A stretch of 45,579 nt of DNA, taken from contig DXZQ01000022.1 of assembly GCA_019419585.1 (NCBI GenBank), positions 1 through 45,579 of the forward strand. The letters run 5' to 3'. Shown here one piece after another: positions 31,977 through 40,164 of this stretch. How positions within the stretch are numbered: the stretch's first letter is position 1; each line of letters opens with the position of its first letter. The notes beneath the pieces are model-generated. The model was not told the origin of the DNA and searched no databases. It saw nothing but the letters and a program-made list of their open reading frames with translations. The stretch is from Collinsella sp. GTDB lineage: Bacteria > Actinomycetota > Coriobacteriia > Coriobacteriales > Coriobacteriaceae. The position numbers and the translations under genes were made by a program.

Positions 31977-32477
31977 TCAGTCCTCTCTCGTAATCGGGGC
32001 GACCGTCGCCCCGCAAAATGCAATTAAATCATCGGGTGCAAGCTCAAGCTGATAACCACGCTTGCCTCCCGAAATAAAAATGGTATCCCAAAGGACACAT
32101 GTCTCATCAATGAGCGTCCGGTAGCGTTTTTTCATACCGACCGGACTGCAGCCGCCGCGAACGTAGCCAGTCGCCGCAAGCAAATCCTTCACATGCATCA
32201 TGGCCAAGGACTTCTCCCCCGCGGCACGCGCGGCGGACTTTAGATCGAGCTCGTCGGCAACAGGGATGCAGCACACGACATGGTCGTTGGACGGCGTCAC
32301 GCAGACCAAGGTCTTAAATCCTTGTCCGGGCTCCTCGCCAAGCTGCTCCGAAATCGCGACCCCCAGGCCCGCCGACTCATCACCATCGTCTTCGTACGTA
32401 TGTAGAACATAGGAAATGCCGGCGCTTTCCAGCTCGCGCATCGCATTGGTTTTTGGCGTCTTTACAGCCTTTGCCAT
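31977..32477 (-). CDS. ybaK: YbaK/EbsC-family aminoacyl-tRNA deacylase
   Basis: 166 residues from ATG 32477 (MAKAVKTPKTNAMRELESAG), with AAAGGAT upstream. The body matches Cys-tRNA(Pro) deacylase YbaK: ISYVLHTYEDD near the start, FKTLVCVTPSNDHVVCCIPVADELDLK, with the conserved Lys in the KTL motif, then GYVRGGCSPVGMKKRYRTLIDE and FISGGKRGYQLELAPDDL. It hydrolyses mischarged Cys-tRNA(Pro). A TATACT hexamer (32515-32520) may be its -10 box. Confidence 0.92.
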   Translation of the reverse strand: MAKAVKTPKTNAMRELESAGISYVLHTYEDDGDESAGLGVAISEQLGEEPGQGFKTLVCVTPSNDHVVCCIPVADELDLKSAARAAGEKSLAMMHVKDLLAATGYVRGGCSPVGMKKRYRTLIDETCVLWDTIFISGGKRGYQLELAPDDLIAFCGATVAPITRED

Positions 32478-32560
32478 GGCATATCCTTTCCCTCGCATTC
32501 GGACGCAAGGATTAAGTATATGTCCAATTCGGCTGCATACGTCACTTCGACACAGCAAGC

Positions 32561-32587
32561 GCCATCGAATCACAAGGAGTCGATGGC
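32561..32587 (-). terminator. Stem-loop downstream of uvrA
   Basis: GCCATCGA (32561-32568) pairs with TCGATGGC (32580-32587) around an 11-nt loop, 23 nt past the uvrA stop codon. The following GCTTGCTG gives only a weak T signal, so termination is uncertain. Confidence 0.5.
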
Positions 32588-32609
32588 ACCCATAAACTGA
32601 ATCGCCTAT

Positions 32610-35489
32610 TTATTGAGCATCAAGTTGAGCCTGACGCTCCCGGTCACGCCTGAGCAACGGCGCCAAAAACTTGCCCGTATAACTCTGCGAACAGTCCACA
32701 ACCTGCTCCGGTGTGCCCGAAACCACGACGGTTCCGCCGCCGTTACCGCCCTCGGGGCCCATATCGATCAGGCGGTCGGCAACCTTGATGACATCAAGGT
32801 TGTGTTCAATCACCAGCACCGTGTTGCCCGCATCGACCAAGCGCTGCAGCACATCGAGCAGCTGGCGGACGTCCTCAAAATGAAGGCCGGTCGTCGGCTC
32901 ATCCAAAATATAGAACGTCTTGCCCGTCTGGCGTCGATGAAGCTCCTTGGCGAGCTTCACACGCTGCGCCTCGCCGCCCGAGAGCGTCGTGGCGGGCTGG
33001 CCCAGGCTCACGTAGCCCAAGCCTACATCGTACAGCGTCTGGAGCTTGCGCTTAATCTGCGGGATATTCCCAAAGAAGGCCAGTGCCTCGGTGACGCTCA
33101 TGTCGAGCACGTCCGAGATGGTCTTACCACGGTAGGTGACCTCGAGCGTCTCGCGGTTATAGCGTTTGCCGCCGCAGACCTCACAGGGGACATAGATATC
33201 GGGAAGGAAGTGCATCTCGATCTTAATTTGTCCGTCGCCCTTGCATGCTTCGCAGCGACCGCCGCTCACGTTAAAGGAGAAACGTCCCGGCGAGTAGCCA
33301 CGCGCCTTCGACTCCGGTGTGCTCGCAAACAGTGCGCGAAGATCATCCCACAGGCCAATGTACGTAGCGGGGTTGGAACGCGGCGTGCGGCCAATCGGCG
33401 ACTGGTCAATGTCGATCACCTTATCGATGCACTCGATACCCTCGAGCTTTTTGTACGGGCCCACAGGACGCGTCGAACGGTGAATGGCATTCGTAAGTGC
33501 AGGCGCAATGGTGTCGGTAACCAGGGAGCTCTTGCCCGATCCCGACACGCCGGTAACAACCGTAAGCGTACCAAACTCGATCTTGGCGGTAACGTTTTTG
33601 AGGTTGTTGGCGCGGGCGCCCGTGATCTTAAGGCAGCCGCGACCGGGCTTGCGGCGTTCATCGGGAACCCGAATCATTCGCTTGCCGGTCAGGTAGGCAC
33701 CCGTCATCGAATCGGGGCACGCCATGATATCGGCAGGCGTTCCCGCGGCGACCACGTGTCCGCCGTTCACGCCCGCACCGGGGCCCATGTCGACCACATA
33801 GTCGGCAGCACGAATCGTATCCTCATCATGCTCGACGACGATGACGGTATTGCCGATATCGCGTAGGCGCTCAAGCGTCTTGATCAGGCGCTCGTTATCG
33901 CGCTGATGGAGGCCGATCGACGGCTCGTCCAAAATGTACAGCACACCCATGAGGCCGGCGCCGATCTGCGTTGCCAGGCGAATGCGCTGGGCCTCGCCTC
34001 CGGAAAGCGTCGCCGAGGCACGGTCGAGGGTCAGATAGTCGAGTCCGACATCGACCAGAAAGCGCAGGCGCTCCAGGATTTCCTTAACGATGCGCCCGCC
34101 GATAAATTGTTGGCGCTCGGTAAGCTCCAGGCCCTCAAAAAACTCGAGCGACTCGCGGCACGATAGGCAACAGACCTCGTAAATGGACTTACCGCCTACG
34201 GTAACGGCGAGCATCTCGGGGCGCAGACGAGCACCATGGCAACTCGAGCACGGCTCCTCGCGGATGTACTTCTCCAAGCGCGCCTTGGTGTTCTCATTCG
34301 TCGTCTCGGTATAGCGCTCGTACAGGATATTGCGCACACCCGAGAACTTGGTGTCCCACTGGCTGCGGCGCCCATCGAGCTTTTGATAGTCGACCGAAAT
34401 CTTCTGGTCGCCCATGCCGTCTAAAAACGCGTGACGCACCCGCGGAGGCAGATCCTCCCACGGCGTATCGACGCTCACCTTAAAGTGTTTGCAGACCGCA
34501 GCGAAAATCTGCGGATAGTAGTTAGAGTTGCCAAACAGGCTGCCAAAGACCCCGTCGGCGATCGACTTCGAGGGGTCTTCGATTAGGGCCTCGGCATCGA
34601 CCGTCTTCTTAAAGCCAAGGCCATCGCACTCTGGGCACGCGCCATAGGGCGCGTTGAACGAGAAATCACGCGGCTGCAGGTCATCAATGGAGTGTCCATG
34701 CTCCGGGCACGCCAGGGCCAACGAATACTCCAGCAGCTCGCCCTCGGTCCCCTCGGGAGCGTCGCGGTCGGGCAGCAAGTATACGTTCACATTGCCGTGC
34801 GCCAGCGCAGTCGCCTGTTCAACGGACTCGGCGATACGGCCCAGCGAGTTCTCGCGAATCACGATGCGGTCGACCACGACCTCGATATCGTGCTTGAATT
34901 TCTTATCTAAATCGATAGGGTCATCAAGCGAGCGAACCTCGCCGTCGACACGCACGCGGCTAAAGCCCTCGGCGCGAAGGTCCTCAAACAGTTTGGTGTA
35001 CTCGCCTTTTCGCCCGCGTACCACCGGTGCCAGCACAAACGCACGACGACCCTCTCCCGCCGCCAGGACCTTATCGGCGACCTGGTCGGTGGTTTGGCGC
35101 TCAATGACACGGCCGCATTCGGGACAGTGCGGGGTGCCCACACGGGCGAACAGCAGGCGCAGATAGTCATAAATCTCGGTTACGGTGCCAACCGTCGAGC
35201 GAGGGTTTTTAGACGTCGTCTTTTGGTCGATCGACACCGCCGGCGAAAGGCCGTCGATTGAATCCAAGTCGGGTTTGTCCATCTGGCCCAAGAACTGGCG
35301 CGCATAACTCGAAAGGCTCTCGACGTATCGACGCTGGCCCTCGGCATAGATAGTGTCAAATGCCAGCGAACTCTTGCCCGAGCCAGAAAGACCGGTAATG
35401 ACCACGAGTTGGTCACGCGGAATGGAAACATCGATATCCCGGAGGTTATGCTCACGAGCGCCGCGAATAACGATAGAAGAATCAGACAT
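32610..35489 (-). CDS. uvrA: UvrABC excinuclease subunit A
   Basis: 959 residues from ATG 35489 (MSDSSIVIRGAREHNLRDID), with AAGGAG upstream. Tandem ABC ATPase with Walker A motifs GLSGSGKSSLAFDT (near 30) and GVSGSGKSSLVTDT (near 640). Two LSGGEAQR signatures (RIRLATQ and RVKLAKEL) and the zinc modules CPEHG...CPECDGLG and CEACKGDGQIKIEM...CEVCGGKRYN are present, the latter being the DNA-binding finger. Damage recognition component of nucleotide excision repair. A LexA-box-like sequence lies 62 nt upstream of the start. Confidence 0.97.
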   Translation of the reverse strand: MSDSSIVIRGAREHNLRDIDVSIPRDQLVVITGLSGSGKSSLAFDTIYAEGQRRYVESLSSYARQFLGQMDKPDLDSIDGLSPAVSIDQKTTSKNPRSTVGTVTEIYDYLRLLFARVGTPHCPECGRVIERQTTDQVADKVLAAGEGRRAFVLAPVVRGRKGEYTKLFEDLRAEGFSRVRVDGEVRSLDDPIDLDKKFKHDIEVVVDRIVIRENSLGRIAESVEQATALAHGNVNVYLLPDRDAPEGTEGELLEYSLALACPEHGHSIDDLQPRDFSFNAPYGACPECDGLGFKKTVDAEALIEDPSKSIADGVFGSLFGNSNYYPQIFAAVCKHFKVSVDTPWEDLPPRVRHAFLDGMGDQKISVDYQKLDGRRSQWDTKFSGVRNILYERYTETTNENTKARLEKYIREEPCSSCHGARLRPEMLAVTVGGKSIYEVCCLSCRESLEFFEGLELTERQQFIGGRIVKEILERLRFLVDVGLDYLTLDRASATLSGGEAQRIRLATQIGAGLMGVLYILDEPSIGLHQRDNERLIKTLERLRDIGNTVIVVEHDEDTIRAADYVVDMGPGAGVNGGHVVAAGTPADIMACPDSMTGAYLTGKRMIRVPDERRKPGRGCLKITGARANNLKNVTAKIEFGTLTVVTGVSGSGKSSLVTDTIAPALTNAIHRSTRPVGPYKKLEGIECIDKVIDIDQSPIGRTPRSNPATYIGLWDDLRALFASTPESKARGYSPGRFSFNVSGGRCEACKGDGQIKIEMHFLPDIYVPCEVCGGKRYNRETLEVTYRGKTISDVLDMSVTEALAFFGNIPQIKRKLQTLYDVGLGYVSLGQPATTLSGGEAQRVKLAKELHRRQTGKTFYILDEPTTGLHFEDVRQLLDVLQRLVDAGNTVLVIEHNLDVIKVADRLIDMGPEGGNGGGTVVVSGTPEQVVDCSQSYTGKFLAPLLRRDRERQAQLDAQ

Positions 35490-35532
35490 GGAAGCTCCTT
35501 GCCTCCTATTGCATCGAATCATACTGCCGATG

Positions 35533-35564
35533 AGTTTAGCGCACTCGACGCGCACAGATGTTCG
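35533..35564 (-). promoter_or_regulatory. uvrA promoter region with a candidate LexA (SOS) box
   Basis: The minus strand reads CGAACATCTGTGCG (35551-35564), matching 12 of 14 positions of the Gram-positive LexA consensus CGAACRNRYGTTCG. A -10-like TAAACT is at 35533-35538, so the box would cover the -35 region (35556-35561). Consistent with SOS control of uvrA, but found by eye. Confidence 0.5.
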
Positions 35565-35682
35565 TAATACAAGATTCGCAGACCTTTAGCTTTGCGTATC
35601 GGGCGCTTTGTTTCTCGAAATGCCGTGGAAAGGTTACAGTAATCTAATACTGAACTTAATTTGCTGTACCAGAGGAACGTCC

Positions 35683-37836
35683 ATGACCGAAGATATCCCC
35701 CTTGAAATCACTTCGAGCGACATGGCCAATCTGCCCATATTCGTCGCCGTCCTTATCGTGGCCGCCGTCGTCGTGCGCGTGTATTTTTCAATCAAACGCA
35801 ACGAAAAGCCACCCATTGCCCGCGTCTTTTGGTGCGCGACGCTCCTCATCCCGCTCGGCGTGGTAGCTGCATGGGTTACGAATCAATTGCTCGTAAATGA
35901 GGGCAGCTCCCTATGGATCCTTTCCTATTCGGCGCTCGGTGCTGCCGCCGTCATGCTTCTTGTCGAGCCCTTGGTTTCGGGACTTATCGACCAAACCGAC
36001 CTTGCGACGGGAACAGTTGCCTGTATTTGCCGTGACATCCTTGTCATCGCCGCTGTTTCAGCGCTCTCGTTCGTTTCACTCGAAATTGCCTGCAACGAAA
36101 CGTTCTATCGCATTCCCGCCAACTCATTCGGGTTTTCCGTCGGGCTGCTCGCGACGGTTCTGCTCTCCCTTTATTTGCTGGGACAGCGTCATGGAGGCGT
36201 CATGGCCCTCGTGCCCATCGTCTGTTGCATCCTTGGCATTGCCGAGCACTTCGTCATAACGTTTAAAGGCGAAGCCATCCTGCCAAGCGATATCTTGGCC
36301 CTTGGCACCGCAATGGAAGTGAGCGAGGGATACGAGTTTACCTTTACCGCCGGAATCGTAACCTCTCTCGCCCTGCTGGAGATTTCCTTGGGGCTTCTTT
36401 CGCTCATCCGACCGCAAAAGCTCCGTACGCCCACCCATGTCTTCCCCGCTATCGCCGCTAACCTCTGTGCTTTTCTGCTAGTGACCGTTGTGGGGCTCTC
36501 AGGCTTTTCCAACATCGACTTGGAGCAGGCGCTGGATTTTGGATTTGACCGTTGGCAGCCCATCACCACGTATGCGTCTCAGGGTTTTATCACTTCGTTC
36601 ACCGAAATGGTCAACGAGTTGCCCATTGAGAAGCCCGAAGACTATACGCCCGATGAGGCACAGAGCATCGAGCAGGAGCTCGCCGCCGTCTACGACAGCA
36701 CATATGGCTCGAGCGAACAGCGCGCGGCGGCCGTTGCCCAGTTCAATGAAATCAAGCCGACGATTGTTGCCGTCATGAATGAGAGTTTTAGCGACCTTTC
36801 GTGCTTTGAGCAGCTCCAGGCGGCCGGGTACACCGGCCCCGCATTCTACAACTCGCTTCCCGACACACTTGTTCGCGGCACCATGCTCGCTTCGGTCGCC
36901 GGTGGCGGAACGGCGAACTCCGAATTCGAATTTTTGACCGGAGCGACAACGGCCTTTGTCGGATTAGGCAAGATCCCCTATCAGCTGTATCAGATGAATG
37001 GCGTAAACAGCCTGGCAAAAGACCTTAAAGAGCTTGGGTATACCACTACCGCTATGCACCCGCAAAACCCCGTCAACTACCATCGAGATAAAATCTATCA
37101 GCAGCTGGGCTTTGGAGACTTTCTTTCAATCGGCGATTTCGAAGGTGCGCCCTATTACCATGCCGGCGTATGCGACTACGCCACCTACGACAAGATACTC
37201 GACTTGCTTAGAACCGACGAAGCGCCACAGTTCATCTTTGACGTCACGATGCAAAATCACGGCGGCTACGACTATGGCACCGTTCCCGCCGAAGAGCTGA
37301 CAAACTATTGGGTCGAGGGAGCCAGCGAAGGCGCCAACAGCGCGCTCAACACCTATCTCACCTGCATCAACGCATCCGACCGGGACCTCGAGTACTTTAT
37401 CAACGAGCTCCGCAATATCGGCAGACCGGTTGTTCTTGTCTTTTTTGGCGACCATCAGCCGAGCGCCGCAACGACTCTCAACGACGAGCTGTACCCTCAG
37501 GAAGATACGGCAAGCCACGCTTTCCGTATCTATCAGTCGACATATCTCGTCTGGGCTAACTATGAAATCGCCGGCAATACCGAGCTCAACGTCTACGACA
37601 CCGTCGGGGCAAACGAGATTGCAGCCATTACCCTTAATAAGATCGGCGCTCCGCTCACCAATTACCAAAAGGCCCTGCTTGCGACAAGGTCAGATGTACC
37701 CACCATCAATGTCGCCGGCTATCTCGGTGCCGACGGGCTGCGCTACGACTTGGAATCGGAAGACAGCCCCTACGCCTCGACGATCGACAAGCTGCAGCGC
37801 ATGCAATACCTCGAGTTCGCCAGCAAAGTTCAGTAA
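35683..37836 (+). CDS. LtaS-family phosphoglycerol transferase (sulfatase fold membrane protein)
   Basis: 717 residues from ATG 35683 (MTEDIPLEITSSDM), chosen for AGAGGAA just upstream. About seven hydrophobic segments occupy residues 15-290, then an extracellular sulfatase-type domain. Metal and catalytic residues visible are Glu367 in MNESFSDL, the nucleophile Thr410 in AGGGTANSEFEF, His in MQNHGGYDYG and Asp-His in FFGDHQPSAA. LtaS enzymes polymerise glycerol phosphate from phosphatidylglycerol into lipoteichoic acid; relatives modify other envelope glycans. First gene of the plus-strand block, divergent from uvrA. The exact product in this organism is unknown. Confidence 0.9.
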   Translation: MTEDIPLEITSSDMANLPIFVAVLIVAAVVVRVYFSIKRNEKPPIARVFWCATLLIPLGVVAAWVTNQLLVNEGSSLWILSYSALGAAAVMLLVEPLVSGLIDQTDLATGTVACICRDILVIAAVSALSFVSLEIACNETFYRIPANSFGFSVGLLATVLLSLYLLGQRHGGVMALVPIVCCILGIAEHFVITFKGEAILPSDILALGTAMEVSEGYEFTFTAGIVTSLALLEISLGLLSLIRPQKLRTPTHVFPAIAANLCAFLLVTVVGLSGFSNIDLEQALDFGFDRWQPITTYASQGFITSFTEMVNELPIEKPEDYTPDEAQSIEQELAAVYDSTYGSSEQRAAAVAQFNEIKPTIVAVMNESFSDLSCFEQLQAAGYTGPAFYNSLPDTLVRGTMLASVAGGGTANSEFEFLTGATTAFVGLGKIPYQLYQMNGVNSLAKDLKELGYTTTAMHPQNPVNYHRDKIYQQLGFGDFLSIGDFEGAPYYHAGVCDYATYDKILDLLRTDEAPQFIFDVTMQNHGGYDYGTVPAEELTNYWVEGASEGANSALNTYLTCINASDRDLEYFINELRNIGRPVVLVFFGDHQPSAATTLNDELYPQEDTASHAFRIYQSTYLVWANYEIAGNTELNVYDTVGANEIAAITLNKIGAPLTNYQKALLATRSDVPTINVAGYLGADGLRYDLESEDSPYASTIDKLQRMQYLEFASKVQ

Positions 37837-37896
37837 GCCCGCCCATTCGCTTGGGCCCATCGTATTGCAAGCACGCTCGGCCCAAACGCATCGCAA

Positions 37897-37926
37897 ATGA
37901 CTCCCGCTCGCAAACGAGGGTACAAT
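37897..37926 (+). promoter_or_regulatory. Candidate mrp promoter
   Basis: ATGACT (37897-37902), 18-nt spacer, TACAAT (37921-37926). The transcript would start near 37933 and carry AAAGGAG before the mrp ATG at 37982. The -35 match is partial. Confidence 0.5.
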
Positions 37927-37981
37927 GACGCTCGTGTCACATCGCGGGGCCCCGGCCCCAGCATATACAAAGGAGTCATAC

Positions 37982-38812
37982 ATGGGTTGCGAACACGCAC
38001 AGGCCGCCGGCGGACAAACGTCGCCGTCGCAATTTGAGGAGAACACGCTGTCCGAGGTCAAGCGCGTCATCGCCGTGCTTTCCGGCAAGGGCGGTGTCGG
38101 CAAGTCATTTGTCACCGGTGCCATCGCCACCGAGCTTGCCCGTCACGGCCACAAGGTCGGCGTCCTCGATGCCGACATCACCGGTCCCTCTATCCCCAAG
38201 ATGTTCGGTATGAGTGGACGCCACGTCCATGCCCTTGGCAACCTTATGCTGCCCGAAATCTCCGAGCACGGCGTCAAGGTCATGAGCTCCAACCTGCTGC
38301 TCCAAAACGAGACCGACCCCGTCCTTTGGCGCGGTCCGGTCATCGCAGGCGCCATTAGGCAGTTCTGGAGCGAGACCTCGTGGGGCCCCATCGACTACCT
38401 ACTGGTCGACATGCCTCCGGGAACAGGCGACGTTGCGCTCACCGTCTTCCAGTCGCTGCCGGTCGACGGCATCGTCATCGTCACGAGCCCGCAGGATCTG
38501 GTCTCGATGATCGTCGCCAAGGCGGTCAACATGGCCGAGAAGATGAACGTCCCCATTCTGGGCATTGTCGAGAACATGAGCTATATTGAGTGCCCCGACT
38601 GCGGCAAGAAGATCGAGGTCTTTGGCAAGAGCAAGCTCCCCGAGGTCGCAGAGCGCTATAACCTCGACATCTTGGGCCAGCTTCCCATTAATCCGGCACT
38701 CGCCGAGGCCTGCGATAAGGGCGAGGTCGAGACTGCGCTGCCCGATGGCATGTTGCCCAAGGCAGTCTCTGCCGTCGAGGCTATTACCCCGCACGAGACC
38801 GACGAGGCCTAA
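37982..38812 (+). CDS. mrp: Mrp/NBP35-family ATP-binding iron-sulfur carrier
   Basis: 276 residues from ATG 37982, with AAAGGAG upstream. Deviant Walker A GKGGVGKS (35-42), switch motif GVLDADITGPSIPKMFG, Walker B LLVDMPPGTGD and the Cys pair in YIECPDCGKK, which bridges an Fe-S cluster at the dimer interface. A further Cys is near the N-terminus (MGCEHA). Mrp proteins deliver Fe-S clusters to target enzymes. The HI0933-type flavoprotein gene begins with the base after this stop codon, so the two are probably co-expressed. Confidence 0.95.
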   Translation: MGCEHAQAAGGQTSPSQFEENTLSEVKRVIAVLSGKGGVGKSFVTGAIATELARHGHKVGVLDADITGPSIPKMFGMSGRHVHALGNLMLPEISEHGVKVMSSNLLLQNETDPVLWRGPVIAGAIRQFWSETSWGPIDYLLVDMPPGTGDVALTVFQSLPVDGIVIVTSPQDLVSMIVAKAVNMAEKMNVPILGIVENMSYIECPDCGKKIEVFGKSKLPEVAERYNLDILGQLPINPALAEACDKGEVETALPDGMLPKAVSAVEAITPHETDEA

Positions 38813-40084
38813 GTGAACGCGAGCGCCCTCTATGACGTCTTGGTAATCGGCGGCGGGGCTTCAGGCCTCGCCGCCGCCATTACGGCCGCACGCGCTGGCA
38901 AAAGCGTCTGCATCGTTGAGCGCGATGTCGCCTGCGGCCTCAAGCTCCTTGCGACCGGTAACGGCCGTTGCAACCTCTCCAACGAATCGATTGATCCTCA
39001 GCGGTATAACCACCCCGCATTCGTCGAATCCGTCATGGGCCCCCAGCCCGAACAAGAGCTTATGGGTTTCTTCTCCTCGCTGGGCATCATGACAACCTCC
39101 GAGGAAGGCCGGCTGTACCCGCGCTCCCTTCGCGCCGAATCGGTGCGCGACGCGCTTCTCAGCGTTTGCGACCGCCTAGGTATCACCTTAATCTGCGGAG
39201 CCAACGTTGCCTCGGCGCACAAAGCTTCCGAAGGCTGGGCACTCCAAATAGACCGTCCGGCGCGGGCACTCAAGGCAAAAAAGCACGACGACCGAAAATC
39301 GGAGCTCCGCTCGCTTCGGAAAGCGCTCGCCGATGTCCCTCGCAAGAACGAGGCCCTGCAGGCACATGCCGTAATTATCGCCACGGGCGGCAACCCCACC
39401 GGTATCGCCGATACGTTTCGCCTCCCCCTCACTTCGCTGCGCCCCATCCTCTGCCCCGTATCGGCAACGGTCTTTGGCGATCGGGCGGCGCTCAAGACGT
39501 TGGATGGCCTGCGCGTCCGCGCCCGCTTGACGCTCGCCCGCAATCATAATGAGCTCTGGCACGAAGACGGTGAAGTGCTGTTTCGAACCTTCGGTATCTC
39601 GGGCGTCGCTGTCTTCAACCTCTCTCGTCGTATCCAGCACGGCGATACGATCCTGCTCGACGTTTTCCCCGACCTCTCCAAAGACGAGTTGCTCAATATG
39701 CTCAACCGGCGCGTTGAGCTGCTCGGCGGCTTTTCGCCCCGCGATCCCCGTTGGCTCGACGGCATGCTCGCCCCGCAACTCTCCCGCGTCGTCTGCACAG
39801 CGTTCGAGCAGTGCCATCCAGGCTCCAACGATGTCATCCACCTGGTCTCGATCCTCAAGCACTTTAAGTTGCTCGTCAAGGGAACAGCCGAGGAGCGCTC
39901 AGCGCAGGTCACGCGTGGTGGCGTATCTGTCGAGAGCATCTCAACACCCAGCCTACGCGCGCGCAGCGTTGTCGACGCCCCGCTTTACGTCTGCGGCGAA
40001 GCGCTCGACATCGACGCCGATTGCGGAGGCTTTAACCTTGCGTGGGCCTGGATCTCGGGCATTCGCGCTGCAAGCAGCCTGTAG
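38813..40084 (+). CDS. HI0933/YhiN-family flavoprotein
   Basis: 423 residues from a GTG that directly follows the mrp TAA. The N-terminal FAD-binding motif VLVIGGGASGLAAAITAARAG and the family signature CGLKLLATGNGRCNLSN are clear. IIATGGNPTGIADTF and the C-terminal GEALDIDADCGGFNLAWAWISG complete the FAD site. The family is predicted to be NAD(P)/FAD-dependent oxidoreductases; BaiN of bile-acid-transforming clostridia belongs to it, but no such pathway is visible here. The substrate is unknown. A terminator-like hairpin follows. Confidence 0.9.
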   Translation: MNASALYDVLVIGGGASGLAAAITAARAGKSVCIVERDVACGLKLLATGNGRCNLSNESIDPQRYNHPAFVESVMGPQPEQELMGFFSSLGIMTTSEEGRLYPRSLRAESVRDALLSVCDRLGITLICGANVASAHKASEGWALQIDRPARALKAKKHDDRKSELRSLRKALADVPRKNEALQAHAVIIATGGNPTGIADTFRLPLTSLRPILCPVSATVFGDRAALKTLDGLRVRARLTLARNHNELWHEDGEVLFRTFGISGVAVFNLSRRIQHGDTILLDVFPDLSKDELLNMLNRRVELLGGFSPRDPRWLDGMLAPQLSRVVCTAFEQCHPGSNDVIHLVSILKHFKLLVKGTAEERSAQVTRGGVSVESISTPSLRARSVVDAPLYVCGEALDIDADCGGFNLAWAWISGIRAASSL

Positions 40085-40113
40085 CCGCGCAGTCTATAAT
40101 CAAAAACGCATTC

Positions 40114-40148
40114 GGGCCGTCTGGGATACCGGACGGCCTCTTTCTTGC
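40114..40148 (+). terminator. Hairpin between the two flavoprotein genes
   Basis: GGGCCGTC pairs with GACGGCCT around TGGGATACCG, followed by CTTTCTT. It lies 30 nt past the first flavoprotein stop and 17 nt before the next start. A TATAAT at 40096-40101 just before it could make this an attenuator in the leader of the second gene. Confidence 0.65.
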
Positions 40149-40164
40149 CTCTAAGGAGACCTCG

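Noticed and set aside
35608..35682. An upstream in-frame ATG for the LtaS-like protein
   Set aside because: The extra 25 residues are not family-like, and ATG 35683 has a good ribosome binding site.
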